Source of the DNA: an uncultured Lachnospiraceae bacterium
GTDB lineage: Bacteria > Bacillota > Clostridia > Lachnospirales > Lachnospiraceae
Length of the DNA stretch: 64,000 nt
Assembly: GCA_910588845.1 (NCBI GenBank)
Contig: CAJURU010000006.1
Span: 1-64,000, forward strand
Direction: 5' to 3'
Positions 8,255-16,915 of the stretch are shown in pieces. Each line of letters opens with the position of its first letter. Positions within the stretch are counted from its first letter, which is position 1. The position numbers and the translations under genes are program-made. The notes beneath the pieces were generated by a model. It had not been told where the DNA came from. It saw only the letters and a list, made by a program, of their open reading frames with translations, and did not search any database.

Positions 8255-10250
8255 ATTATTTTATGCGAGGCTCGCCGTAGGCAACCTCAGAAAAAATGTG
8301 GGGCTGTATCTTCCCTATGTGCTGGCGGCAATTGGTATCAGCGCTATGTATTATATTATGGGCGCGATTACTAGAGATGAAGGAATCAAGCAAATGCGCG
8401 GAGCCAGCGAACTGTTTATGATATTGTCTCTGGGATGCGGCGTAATCGCCATCTTTATCGTAATTTTCCTATTCTATACGAATAGTTTCCTCATGAAACG
8501 CCGCAAGAAAGAATTTGGCCTATTCAATATTCTGGGCATGGAAAAACGTCATATTGGCAAAATGATGTTCTGGGAAATTGTGGTTGTGGCTTTTATCAGT
8601 ATTGGCGGCGGGCTTGTAGCGGGTATTGTTTTAAATAAATTGGTGGTTTTGGCGCTGATGCGTCTGTTAGAATTTGACGTACCATTCGGATTCCGTGTAT
8701 CAGGAGGAGCAGCTCTGAGCGTTGTCATTCTCTTCGCTTGTATTTTTATTGCCACCTTAGTGTACAATTTATTCCAGGTGCAAAAGACCAGCCCGATTGA
8801 GCTTTTGAGGAGCGGCAATCAGGGCGAACGTGAACCCAAGACGCGATGGCTTTTGGCGCTGATTGGCGTATTGGCATTGGGCACAGGGTATGGAATTGCG
8901 ATCGTTGTGGAAAGCCCGGTAGATGCGCTGATGATGTTTTTCCTGGCGGTGCTGTTAGTTATATTGGGGACTTATTGTCTCTTTACGGCGGGCAGCATCG
9001 TTGTGCTCAAACTCCTTCGGCGCAACAAGAATTATTACTACAAGACCAGTCATTTTACTTCTGTTTCCGGGATGATTTACCGCATGAAACAGAATGCCGT
9101 AGGATTAAGCAATATCTGTATTTTGAGTACGATGGTGCTGGTAATGCTTGCCGGTTCGTTCTCCCTGTATATGGGAAAAGATGTTTCTTTGCATAACCGG
9201 TATCCCAAGGAAATTATGATGAATGGATATGGGATGACAAAAGAGGGAAGGAACATGATGCAGGAATGCGCCATACAGGGAGCGAAGGATACAGGCGTTG
9301 CGATAGAGGAAATATCTAATTGTACGAGCCTTTCCTTTTCGGGCTATAAGAATGGTGAGGATATTCAGGTGAAAGCCTGGGAAGAAGGAGCAGAAACTCC
9401 AGAGGGCGAGCTTATCATGACGGAGTGGCTTACCTTGGAGGAATATCAACAGTTTACCGACCACGTGCCGGAACTTGCGGAGGACGAAATACTGGTCTAT
9501 ACGGCACATGGAGAGCGTGATGACAGTCAATATCGGATCGGGGATGAGGTATTTCACATTAAAGAGCACTTGCCGGAGTTGAATCTTGACGATATGCAGA
9601 TAGAGATTGTCTATGATATGTATTTTATTATAGTGAAGGATGAAGCTGTTTTACAGAAGATTAACGAGCTTCAGCAATCCATCTATGGGGAGCGTGCAAG
9701 ATCTATTGATACTTTAGTCGCGCTGGATGTTGCGGGCGGAGAAGAGCAGGAGATTGCCTGTAAGCAGCGGATCGACCAGCTCATAAAAGAGCGGAATCCT
9801 GATTCGCAGCAAGGAGCAGTCAGGGTAGAGAGCAGGAGTGAGCGAAGCAATGATGATATGGTGATATTTGGCGGCTTCCTGTTCCTGGGAATTTTCCTTG
9901 GTTTTGTGTTCCTGATGGCGACGACGATGATTATCTATTACAAACAGGTGTCGGAAGGATATGAGGATAAGTCGAGATTTGAGATTATGCAGAAGGTGGG
10001 TATGAGCAAGAAGGAAGTGCGCGCGTCCATTCGCAGCCAGATTATCAAAGTGTTTTTCCTGCCTTTGGCGATGGCCTGCATCCATCTGGCGGCGGCATTC
10101 CCCATGATGAATCGCTTGCTGCTGTTGTTTGGCATGGCGAATGTGAAATTGTTTGGCATCTGTACGATTGCCACGGTCGCGATATTTGCAGTAATTTATG
10201 CAATCGTCTACAGTATTACGGCGAGATCGTACTATAAGATTGTTGGTTAA
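8247..10250 (+). CDS. BceB-type FtsX-family permease
   Basis: 667 residues beginning 'MNRLFYARLAVGNLRKN', the normal BceB start; the ATG overlaps the ATPase stop. About ten membrane helices are visible, with a large external domain of roughly 200 residues between helices 7 and 8 (around residues 325-530). That loop is the feature that separates antibiotic-sensing BceB permeases from ordinary FtsX proteins. 'FQVQKTSPIELLRSGNQGE' lies before the mid-protein helices, as in the family. With the upstream ATPase, kinase and regulator it completes a flux-sensing resistance module. Which antibiotic it handles cannot be told from sequence. Confidence 0.92.
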   Translation: MNRLFYARLAVGNLRKNVGLYLPYVLAAIGISAMYYIMGAITRDEGIKQMRGASELFMILSLGCGVIAIFIVIFLFYTNSFLMKRRKKEFGLFNILGMEKRHIGKMMFWEIVVVAFISIGGGLVAGIVLNKLVVLALMRLLEFDVPFGFRVSGGAALSVVILFACIFIATLVYNLFQVQKTSPIELLRSGNQGEREPKTRWLLALIGVLALGTGYGIAIVVESPVDALMMFFLAVLLVILGTYCLFTAGSIVVLKLLRRNKNYYYKTSHFTSVSGMIYRMKQNAVGLSNICILSTMVLVMLAGSFSLYMGKDVSLHNRYPKEIMMNGYGMTKEGRNMMQECAIQGAKDTGVAIEEISNCTSLSFSGYKNGEDIQVKAWEEGAETPEGELIMTEWLTLEEYQQFTDHVPELAEDEILVYTAHGERDDSQYRIGDEVFHIKEHLPELNLDDMQIEIVYDMYFIIVKDEAVLQKINELQQSIYGERARSIDTLVALDVAGGEEQEIACKQRIDQLIKERNPDSQQGAVRVESRSERSNDDMVIFGGFLFLGIFLGFVFLMATTMIIYYKQVSEGYEDKSRFEIMQKVGMSKKEVRASIRSQIIKVFFLPLAMACIHLAAAFPMMNRLLLLFGMANVKLFGICTIATVAIFAVIYAIVYSITARSYYKIVG

Positions 10251-10309
10251 TTGACCTAATAGGTATAATAGAATTCAATAAGCAATGTATGCAAATTATT
10301 ATATTTTTT

Positions 10310-10330
10310 CGGCGGCCAATTTGGCCGCCG
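10310..10330. other. GC-rich 10-bp palindromic hairpin between convergent genes
   Basis: CGGCGGCCAA and TTGGCCGCCG flank a single T. The hairpin lies between the permease stop and the end of the vsr gene. Its T6 run is on the 5' side for the plus strand, so neither direction has a downstream U-tract. It could be a weak terminator, or mark the left edge of the restriction-modification island. Confidence 0.4.
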
Positions 10331-10368
10331 ATTGAAGTTGGCAGCAATTTCCCCCAACCCTCCCTTTG

Positions 10369-10866
10369 TTAAAAATCTCCATACACATCGTTTCCATATA
10401 GTGATAGGCTGTTTTCATATTGGCCGGCATTTACTGTGGCATCAGAAAATTTGCTATCCCAGATGGATTCTTCAATTGATTGTAAACACTCGTCCGTATG
10501 TTTTATAATATCCTGTCCCCAGAAATGAATGACTGAATAACCAAGGAAAAGGAGTTTTTTATCGTTTTCCCAGTCGCGGTTACGATTTCGCTCAATTTTT
10601 TTTATCCAATAATCCGGATTTTTACCTTTTTCAAGGCGTAATTTTAACGTTTCCCAATCTTTGCCATGGAAAAATTCGCTGGCGCAGAAAATAGCAATCT
10701 TATATTTCGTTAATACAATATCAGGAGAACCAGGTAGGGCTTTATAGTTCTTACGATAACGATAACCCTTGTGCCACAGGGCTTTACGGAGCGTGACTTC
10801 TATGGAAGTATCCTGGCTGCGTATTTTACTCATGTTTTTGGAAATTGTAGATGAATCCCTTGCCAT
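10369..10866 (-). CDS. vsr: Very short patch repair endonuclease (zinc-ligand-less Vsr)
   Basis: 165 residues from the ATG at 10866, preceded by GGGAGGAGAG; an upstream in-frame start at 10917 lacks such a site. The N-terminus 'NMSKIRSQDTSIEVTLRKAL' and 'GYRYRKNYKALPGSPDIVL' are classic Vsr. D49 and H67 match the catalytic Asp and His of the E. coli enzyme, which nicks beside T:G mismatches left by 5-methylcytosine deamination. The segment after D49 reads 'KIAIFCASEFFHGKDW', so the Cys/His zinc ligands of E. coli Vsr are missing. It is convergent with the permease gene and divergent from the methyltransferase whose mutagenic side effect it would repair. Confidence 0.85.
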   Translation of the reverse strand: MARDSSTISKNMSKIRSQDTSIEVTLRKALWHKGYRYRKNYKALPGSPDIVLTKYKIAIFCASEFFHGKDWETLKLRLEKGKNPDYWIKKIERNRNRDWENDKKLLFLGYSVIHFWGQDIIKHTDECLQSIEESIWDSKFSDATVNAGQYENSLSLYGNDVYGDF

Positions 10867-10981
10867 ATCTCTCCTCCCATAATTAACAAAGGCTTGAATA
10901 TAAATACATTCTATCAAAAAGAATAGGGTATATCAAGGGAAAACCGGAGGAGAAAATCTAACGATATAGTGAGGAGAAAGA

Positions 10982-11014
10982 TTGCGGGCTGAATAGATAT
11001 GTGGTAAAATACCA
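10982..11014 (+). promoter_or_regulatory. Methyltransferase promoter with palindrome over the -10
   Basis: TTGCGG (10982-10987) and TAAAAT (11005-11010) are 17 bp apart. The -10 is embedded in the palindrome TGGTA-AAA-TACCA (11002-11014). The downstream methyltransferase carries an N-terminal helix-turn-helix domain. In M.SsoII/M.EcoRII-type enzymes such a domain binds its own promoter and represses it, so this palindrome is a natural candidate operator (inference). Confidence 0.5.
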
Positions 11015-11041
11015 AACAGATGATTTCTAGGAGGAATTTAT

Positions 11042-12274
11042 ATGGCCATTTGTTATGACAGACTGTGGAAACTGCTGATTGATAAAAAAATGAACCGCAC
11101 AGATTTGAAGGAGGCATCAGGTATAAGTTTTAATGTGTTGGCGAGACTGGGAAAAAATGAGCCAGTTTCATTTGAAACGATTGAGAAAATATGCTTTACC
11201 CTTAATTGTAATATAGAAGATGTTGTAGAAATACAAAGGGATAGTGCGATAGAGGGGGTTCCTAAGCGCTATACAACGATTGAATTATTTGCTGGCGCAG
11301 GCGGGCTTGCGTTAGGGATTGAAAAGGCTGGATTTGATACTTTGGGATTAATTGAATTTGATAAAGATGCTGCGGACAGCTTAAAAATAAACCGTCCCAA
11401 TTGGCGGGTAATCAATGATGATATTGCTAATATTTCCAGTTTAGATTTGGAAGATTATTTTGGTGTAAAAAAAGGTGAATTGGATTTATTGTCAGGAGGT
11501 GCGCCGTGCCAGGCATTTTCATATGCGGGAAAACGGTTGGGACTTGAGGATGCAAGGGGAACATTGTTTTATCATTACGCTATGTTTTTGAGTAAATTGC
11601 AGCCGAAAATGTTCTTGTTTGAGAATGTCCGGGGATTATTGACGCACGATAAAGGTAGAACTTATGTTACGATAACTAATATTTTTGAACAAGCAGGATA
11701 TACGATACAAAAGAAAGTGCTAAATGCTTGGGATTATGGGGTACCGCAGAAAAGGGAACGTTTGATTACAATAGGCATTAGGAATGATCTGGTTAATAAA
11801 ATTGCATATGATTTTCCCAAAGCACATAGTTACAAGCCAGTGTTGAGAGATGTGCTATTGGATTGCCCAAATGGGCCGGGGGTTCCTTATGGAGAAAATA
11901 AACGGAGAATATTTGAACTTGTACCGCCAGGAGGCTATTGGAGAGATATTGACCCTGATATAGCAAAAGAATATATGAAAAGTTGTTGGGATATGGAAGG
12001 TGGGCGGACTGGTATTTTGAGGAGGATGAGCTTGGATGAACCATCATTAACAGTGCTTACATCTCCTTCTCAAAAACAGACAGAGAGATGCCATCCATTA
12101 GAGGCAAGGCCATTCACAGTCCGTGAAAATGCAAGGTGCCAGACATTTCCAGATGAGTGGCAGTTTTGCGGAAATGTGAGCTCCCAATATAAACAGGTGG
12201 GAAATGCGGTTCCCGTAAATTTAGCATACGATATTGCGGTGGAAATACATAAGTCATTGGAGGGGTTAAAGTGA
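11042..12274 (+). CDS. C5-cytosine DNA methyltransferase with N-terminal HTH domain
   Basis: 410 residues. Residues 1-~65 form a Cro/C1-type HTH ('NRTDLKEASGISFNVLARLG ... FETIEKICFTLNCNIEDVV'). The catalytic region follows with motif I 'TIELFAGAGGLALGIEKAGF', motif IV 'GGAPCQAFSYAGKRLGLED' with nucleophile C156, motif VI 'FLFENVRGL', motif VIII 'QKRERLITIGIR', a target-recognition segment, and motifs IX-X ending 'QYKQVGNAVPVNLA'. It transfers a methyl group from SAM to C5 of cytosine. Its stop overlaps the endonuclease start (TGATG), so the pair forms a type II system. Specificity is probably GGNCC, inferred from the partner enzyme. Confidence 0.94.
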   Translation: MAICYDRLWKLLIDKKMNRTDLKEASGISFNVLARLGKNEPVSFETIEKICFTLNCNIEDVVEIQRDSAIEGVPKRYTTIELFAGAGGLALGIEKAGFDTLGLIEFDKDAADSLKINRPNWRVINDDIANISSLDLEDYFGVKKGELDLLSGGAPCQAFSYAGKRLGLEDARGTLFYHYAMFLSKLQPKMFLFENVRGLLTHDKGRTYVTITNIFEQAGYTIQKKVLNAWDYGVPQKRERLITIGIRNDLVNKIAYDFPKAHSYKPVLRDVLLDCPNGPGVPYGENKRRIFELVPPGGYWRDIDPDIAKEYMKSCWDMEGGRTGILRRMSLDEPSLTVLTSPSQKQTERCHPLEARPFTVRENARCQTFPDEWQFCGNVSSQYKQVGNAVPVNLAYDIAVEIHKSLEGLK

Positions 12275-13152
12275 TGGCATGGAGCTTGAGTTTTATATCT
12301 GAGGAAGAGTTTAAAAATCATGTACGGGCAACTATTATGAAATATGGAGAAAAGCTGGAATCATATGATTTGAAGCGGTTTAACAGTAATCTGATTGACC
12401 CGATTAAGTTGATATTCGATAAATCGGTCTATCATACAAGTTGGCAAGAAATCGTAAATAATGAAATTTTCCGGCAGAGGGATAAGTCAAATAATAATGA
12501 TATTGGATATTTCCACCAGAATATTTTCGCATATTTTGAAGGCTGTGAAGTACCACAAGTGGGATGGGATGTAATATACAAGAATCCAGCTGGAATCCAA
12601 ATGCCTGACGGAGATATTGTCCATACATTATATGTGGAAATGAAGAATAAGCACAACACGATGAATTCAGCTTCTTCAGCCAAAACATACATAAAGATGC
12701 AGAGCCAGATTCTTGAGGATGACGATTGCGCCTGTCTTTTGGTAGAGGCGATCGCGAAAAAGTCCCAGAATATTAAATGGACAACAAAAGTAGATGGTAA
12801 GAGTGTACAACATAGGTTAATACGTCGCGTCAGCATGGATCAATTCTATGCGATTCTTACTGGCGAGGAAGATGCGTTTTTTAAAATGTGTATGGCGCTT
12901 CCGACAGTTATTAATTCCGTTGTAAATGAAGAAGGAAGTGTTTCAATTCCACATGATACAGTAATAGATGAATTACGCAAGGTAGCGGAGGTATATTCAG
13001 AGCAAACGGAAGACCTGGCGATGGCTGTCTATATGCTTGGGTTTCATACATATATGGGGTTTGGAAATAAGATGGAGCAGCAGTTGGGGAGGGCATGTGG
13101 AAATGCTGGAATGCTCAAACGGATTTATGAGTATGCTAAGAGGTCGGAATAA
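12274..13152 (+). CDS. Type II restriction endonuclease, Eco47II/Sau96I-like
   Basis: 292 residues, starting at an ATG that overlaps the methyltransferase stop, with GGAGGGG upstream. The N-terminal block 'SLSFISEEEFKNHVRATIMK' and 'NNEIFRQRDKSNNNDIGYFH' are what I recognise as the Eco47II family, whose characterised members cut GGNCC. A PD-(D/E)xK-type centre is plausible at D99 ('GWDVIYKNP') with E122-M-K124 ('LYVEMKNK'). Translational coupling behind the methyltransferase would give host methylation before cutting. Family assignment is from memory of the motif pattern, and the recognition site is an inference. Confidence 0.82.
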   Translation: MAWSLSFISEEEFKNHVRATIMKYGEKLESYDLKRFNSNLIDPIKLIFDKSVYHTSWQEIVNNEIFRQRDKSNNNDIGYFHQNIFAYFEGCEVPQVGWDVIYKNPAGIQMPDGDIVHTLYVEMKNKHNTMNSASSAKTYIKMQSQILEDDDCACLLVEAIAKKSQNIKWTTKVDGKSVQHRLIRRVSMDQFYAILTGEEDAFFKMCMALPTVINSVVNEEGSVSIPHDTVIDELRKVAEVYSEQTEDLAMAVYMLGFHTYMGFGNKMEQQLGRACGNAGMLKRIYEYAKRSE

Positions 13153-13170
13153 ATTAATTATGTATGGGAT

Positions 13171-13228
13171 AAATATGAGGGAGCAGCTCAATCATTTATG
13201 TGAATGATTGAGCTGCTCCCTCATATTT
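13171..13228. terminator. Perfect 26-bp inverted repeat closing the restriction island
   Basis: Positions 13171-13196 and 13203-13228 are exact reverse complements with a 6-base loop (TATGTG). The stem lies between the endonuclease stop (13152) and the prs stop (13248), which converge, so a bidirectional terminator is the simplest reading. The ends are A/T-rich, giving short U-runs in both directions. Confidence 0.7.
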
Positions 13229-13247
13229 ATAAGGTTAAATAAGTATA

Positions 13248-14429
13248 TCACTTTTTTTTCTTCAATTTATATTTTTTCACCAAAGGTTCAATCCGCTCGT
13301 AGGGATCCAACAAGTCGCTGATAGAAATGTCGTGGTTCAAGGTGTCAATAATGTAGGCAATGTATTTACTCATATCGCAGTTGATATAGTAAGGCTTGGC
13401 AAGGAGTTCCGGCGTCTGGTAAGTGAGGTTTGTAGTCACTACCTTATAGATGATGCCGTCCTCCACTGCGCGGTCAAACTTTTCCAAGCCATTGGTAAAC
13501 AGTCCAAAGGTTGATATGACGAAAATGCGGTTTGCCTTGCGTTTCTTTAATTCGGTGGCAACGTCGATCATGCTGTCGCCGGAGGAAATCATATCGTCAA
13601 TGATAAATACGTCTTTATTTTCCACGGAGGAACCCAGAAATTCATGGGCTACAATGGGGTTGCGTCCATCGACGATTTTACTGTAGTCGCGGCGTTTGTA
13701 GAACATGCCCATATCAAGCCCAAGCACATTGGCAAGGTATATGGCGCGGTTGGTTCCGCCTTCGTCCGGGCTGATCACCATCATATGGTCGCTGTCAATC
13801 TGCAAATCATCTACCTCTCTGAGAATGGCCTTTATGAATTGGTAAGCAGGCTGTACCGTTTCAAAACCGTGCAGGGGAATGGCATTCTGCACGCGCGGAT
13901 CGTGCGCGTCGAAAGTAATGATGTTATCTACACCCATACTAATCAGTTCCTGAAGGGCAAGCGCGCAGTCAAGCGACTCCCTGGCGGTACGTTTATGCTG
14001 GCGGCCTTCATAGAGAAAGGGCATGATGACAGTTATGCGCCTTGCTTTTCCGCCCGCGGCAGCAATCACCCGTTTCAAATCCTGGTAATGGTCGTCCGGG
14101 GACATATGGTTCTCATGGCCGCAGACCGTATATTTGAGGCTGTAATTGCTGACATCCACCATCAGATACAAGTCAAAACCACGCACAGATTCCGTGATAA
14201 TGCCTTTCGCTTCTCCGGTGCCGAAACGCGGGGTAGAGCAATCGACCAGGTAGGTGCTTTTGTGGTAGCCCTTAAAGGCAATATCGTTCTGGTGTTCATG
14301 CTCCCGCTCACTGCGGAAACGTACCAGATACTTGTCCACCTTTTTCCCCAGTTTCTTGCAGCTTTCCAGTGGGATTACACCCAAAGAGCCGGCAGGGATA
14401 GTTTCATAATTTTGTTCGTTGCGCTGCAT
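13248..14429 (-). CDS. prs: Ribose-phosphate pyrophosphokinase (PRPP synthase)
   Basis: Makes PRPP from ribose 5-phosphate and ATP for purine, pyrimidine, His, Trp and NAD synthesis. 393 residues from the ATG at 14429, chosen for GGAGG upstream. The PRPP-binding loop is 'VFIIDDMISSGDSMIDVA'; 'VISPDEGGTNRAIYLANVLG' and 'ITVIMPFLYEGRQHKRTARE' match the family core. It is longer than the ~315-residue classical enzyme, with extra residues mainly at the N-terminus, and corresponds to the long form seen in clostridia. It is the last gene of the minus-strand run murC, dnaD-like, dnaC-like, prs. Confidence 0.9.
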   Translation of the reverse strand: MQRNEQNYETIPAGSLGVIPLESCKKLGKKVDKYLVRFRSEREHEHQNDIAFKGYHKSTYLVDCSTPRFGTGEAKGIITESVRGFDLYLMVDVSNYSLKYTVCGHENHMSPDDHYQDLKRVIAAAGGKARRITVIMPFLYEGRQHKRTARESLDCALALQELISMGVDNIITFDAHDPRVQNAIPLHGFETVQPAYQFIKAILREVDDLQIDSDHMMVISPDEGGTNRAIYLANVLGLDMGMFYKRRDYSKIVDGRNPIVAHEFLGSSVENKDVFIIDDMISSGDSMIDVATELKKRKANRIFVISTFGLFTNGLEKFDRAVEDGIIYKVVTTNLTYQTPELLAKPYYINCDMSKYIAYIIDTLNHDISISDLLDPYERIEPLVKKYKLKKKK

Positions 14430-14471
14430 ACGATGTCCTCCATTTAAAGTAAAAGTGTTATTAAGTTTGTA

Positions 14472-14501
14472 AGCATATCCTATGTCAGTAAAACAGTTCA
14501 A
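14472..14501 (-). promoter_or_regulatory. Candidate prs promoter
   Basis: On the minus strand, TTGAAC (14501-14496) and TATGCT (14477-14472) are 18 bp apart and about 45 bases before the prs start. Plausible, but not a strong match. Confidence 0.4.
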
Positions 14502-14544
14502 CCTGCGCCATTTACAATTATTCCTATGGAAAATATAACATTCC

Positions 14545-15546
14545 TCAGATGTCTTGGCAAGGCTGTCCTTTTAATTTTTTTTGAATTCTGATATCGTTTC
14601 CGAAAAGCTTAATGATGGTATAGCGGCTGGAAATCCTGGAAAATGTGCGTTCCGAGTAAATTTCTGCCAACTGCCTAAGCCCTAAGTTGGTAGAAATAAT
14701 GGTAGATTTCTGACGCAGTATCCTCTCGTTTAAACAGAGGAAAAGTTGGGAAACCGTGAATGTGTTAGAAAATTCCGTACCCAAATCGTCGATAATCAGC
14801 AAATCGCATTCAAAAATATGATGGTAATCCTCCTCGGCATCCCGCGTCTTATCAAATGCATGTTTCTCAAATATCTGGAACAGTGAAGAAGCTGTAAAAT
14901 AGATGGCGGAATGCCCGCTGTCTAACAGTTCTTTGGCTACGCAGTTAGAAAGGTATGTCTTGCCGGTGCCGGTATCTCCATAAAAAAACAGATTGCGAAA
15001 TTCCGTATCGAACGTGTTGATGAATTCCCGGCAGTTTTGTACGGCTTGTCTGGCAGTAGCAAGGCTGGAGAGACCGGTCGTTGGGTTTATTTGCCCGTCC
15101 GAGTAATAATCAAAGGAAAAGTTGGCAAAATTCTCTGTTTCCAGAATCTTTCGGATATTGGACTGCGTATATACAAGGTCAATAGCGGCCTGCTCAAAAC
15201 AGTGGCATTTTCTGCCATCGATATAACCGGTATCTTTACAGTCCGGGCAAACGCATGGCGGTTCAAAATAATCATTTGGATAACCATGATCCGCAAGAAG
15301 CTGTTTTTTTTCCTCAGCGAGTGCATGGCGGCGGTTGCGAAGTTTGAAGAGTGACGTTTCATCTCCGTCAATCAGCCTTTTGGCCTGTTCTACAGCCAGT
15401 GAGGAAACTTCATTGTCGATTTCAGCCAGGCGGGGAAGTTTTTGGTATGCACAGCGGATTCTTTCCATAACAATGCGCTGGTTTTGCAGCTGTCTCGCCT
15501 CATAACGGCGCATGAGAATACTGTACTGAGTGTTGCTGAGTGCCAT
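14545..15546 (-). CDS. DnaC/DnaI-type helicase loader ATPase
   Basis: 333 residues. An N-terminal region with CxCxxC...CxC cysteines (about C98, C100, C103, C114, C116) can bind zinc, as in DnaI. It is followed by an AAA+ core with Walker A 'YGDTGTGKTYLSN' (190-197) and Walker B 'LLIIDDLGTE'. The arginine-finger region 'YSERTFSRISSRYTIIKLFG' is typical of DnaC/IstB-like ATPases. The role is loading the replicative helicase at origins or restarted forks. It starts 10 bases after the DnaD-like gene on the same strand, the usual primosome pair. The chromosomal, non-transposon context argues against IstB. Confidence 0.88.
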   Translation of the reverse strand: MALSNTQYSILMRRYEARQLQNQRIVMERIRCAYQKLPRLAEIDNEVSSLAVEQAKRLIDGDETSLFKLRNRRHALAEEKKQLLADHGYPNDYFEPPCVCPDCKDTGYIDGRKCHCFEQAAIDLVYTQSNIRKILETENFANFSFDYYSDGQINPTTGLSSLATARQAVQNCREFINTFDTEFRNLFFYGDTGTGKTYLSNCVAKELLDSGHSAIYFTASSLFQIFEKHAFDKTRDAEEDYHHIFECDLLIIDDLGTEFSNTFTVSQLFLCLNERILRQKSTIISTNLGLRQLAEIYSERTFSRISSRYTIIKLFGNDIRIQKKLKGQPCQDI

Positions 15547-15556
15547 AAATTCCTCC

Positions 15557-16696
15557 TTAGCGTGCCGTGTTCAATAACTCAACCTCCAGCTGGTCCATGT
15601 TGTAGGTGCGCTGGGGAAAACTGTTAAACCGGTTGGCGGGCGCTGGTTTGGCAGCGACAATCCTTGCAGATACGGCGTGTGTGCGCTCTGCCGCCTTGGC
15701 AGCCTGAAATTCTGCATCTGCGCGCTTGATATCTTCAGCACATTGAATGCCCTGGCGTTTCCAGTTGGCGAGAATGCGGTCCGTGTATTCAAAATTGGGC
15801 TGATGAATGGCGAGAATGGTGCGGCTGCACGCCTCGGCGATCATTTTTGCTCCGAAACCGTACTCTGTATTCCATTTTTGTATGTATGAAAATTCTGCGG
15901 GGACTAAGCTGCGTCCCTGGATGCCAAGCGCTTTTATGACGGCATAATGAAGCTGGCTGTGTGCTTGTACATTCTGTTTGGCCTGTTCTACAGTCTGAAT
16001 ATTCTCTTCCTTCCAGTTAGCGGCCACCTTATCCATGTAATGCAGGCTGGGATGGCCGCCGGCGATACAGTATTCCAGGAGGTATACAATTAAATCCGCA
16101 GACAGCCCAAGCCTGTCGTACCATGACAGGAGCGTCTGGACGTCCGTGGAGGTTAAAGGTTTCTTAAGGTAGCTTTCTGCCACAAACATCAGCTCTCGGA
16201 TTTCTTCTTTTTCCTGGAAGGCTTTCAGCTCATCCGCGCTGTAATCTGTCTTTTGTTCAGGGACAGAGGAGGGAAGAGCGTTAAAGCTGGCGTTTTGTTC
16301 CACCGCATTGGGGAAGGGCGCGCACTCGCTGGCATTTGCCGCCGTATGCGGGGCAAATGCTTTCTTCAGGGGAACAGAATCATCTTTGACGGGCGTTTCC
16401 TCAGAATCCAGGAAATAAATGCCGGAGATAGATTTATCTGGTGCGTACTCTAATTGCAATAAATTCATTTTCTCCCAATATTTGAGCGCGCGCTGAATAT
16501 CCTTTTCCGTGTGGTTGAACTTGTCCGCAGCCTTGGAAATGGAAAAACTGCAATCAGGAGAATTCATACAGCGCATGAGGTACAAGTATATTTTTACGAA
16601 TTCTCCATTCGCGCTTGTCATATATTCGTCGATAAACCGGTTGGAAATTGCGGTTGTAGAGTAGTCGTTGTCTTTGTGCAGAGTAATTTTTTCCAT
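15557..16696 (-). CDS. DnaD-domain primosomal protein
   Basis: 379 residues. The N-terminal winged helix (about 1-95, 'FVKIYLYLMRCMNSPDCSFS', 'KAADKFNHTEKDIQRALKYWEKMNLLQLEY') is followed by two DnaD/DnaB_2-type repeats ('LTSTDVQTLLSWYDRLGLSADLIVYLLEYC' and 'IQKWNTEYGFGAKMIAEACSRTI'). In B. subtilis DnaD acts after DnaA to remodel the origin and recruit the helicase loader. Here the loader gene follows directly. A middle linker of ~70 residues is low complexity. Upstream lies a cluster of DnaA boxes, one near-consensus box falling on the likely transcription start. Confidence 0.88.
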   Translation of the reverse strand: MEKITLHKDNDYSTTAISNRFIDEYMTSANGEFVKIYLYLMRCMNSPDCSFSISKAADKFNHTEKDIQRALKYWEKMNLLQLEYAPDKSISGIYFLDSEETPVKDDSVPLKKAFAPHTAANASECAPFPNAVEQNASFNALPSSVPEQKTDYSADELKAFQEKEEIRELMFVAESYLKKPLTSTDVQTLLSWYDRLGLSADLIVYLLEYCIAGGHPSLHYMDKVAANWKEENIQTVEQAKQNVQAHSQLHYAVIKALGIQGRSLVPAEFSYIQKWNTEYGFGAKMIAEACSRTILAIHQPNFEYTDRILANWKRQGIQCAEDIKRADAEFQAAKAAERTHAVSARIVAAKPAPANRFNSFPQRTYNMDQLEVELLNTAR

Positions 16697-16830
16697 AATA
16701 ACCTCCGGGTAAATTCATGTTAAAGGGGAATCATACTTAAACCTTTGTGCAAGCAGCCTCAGCTGCCTTTGGCAGCGGGATCTTTTGGTACTATAAATCT
16801 CGAAAGCGCAAAGAAGTCATGTTTGCCTTT

Positions 16831-16849
16831 TGTGGATTACAGTATAGCA
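16831..16849 (-). promoter_or_regulatory. dnaD promoter (extended -10) overlapped by a DnaA-box-like site
   Basis: On the minus strand TGCTATACT (16849-16841) is an extended -10 about 145 bases before the dnaD-like start. Directly downstream, TGTGGATTA on the plus strand (16831-16839) matches the DnaA box TGTGGATAA in 8 of 9 positions and covers the expected start site, so DnaA binding there could repress the gene (inference). Confidence 0.45.
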
Positions 16850-16915
16850 CATGAAATTCAAATTGAGAAGTGAAATTTTACCTGAAATTCCAGTAAAATC
16901 AAGGGATTATGCAAA

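Noticed and set aside
13644..14447. 267-codon plus-strand frame over prs
   Set aside because: Antisense to a confident prs gene and lacking any family features.
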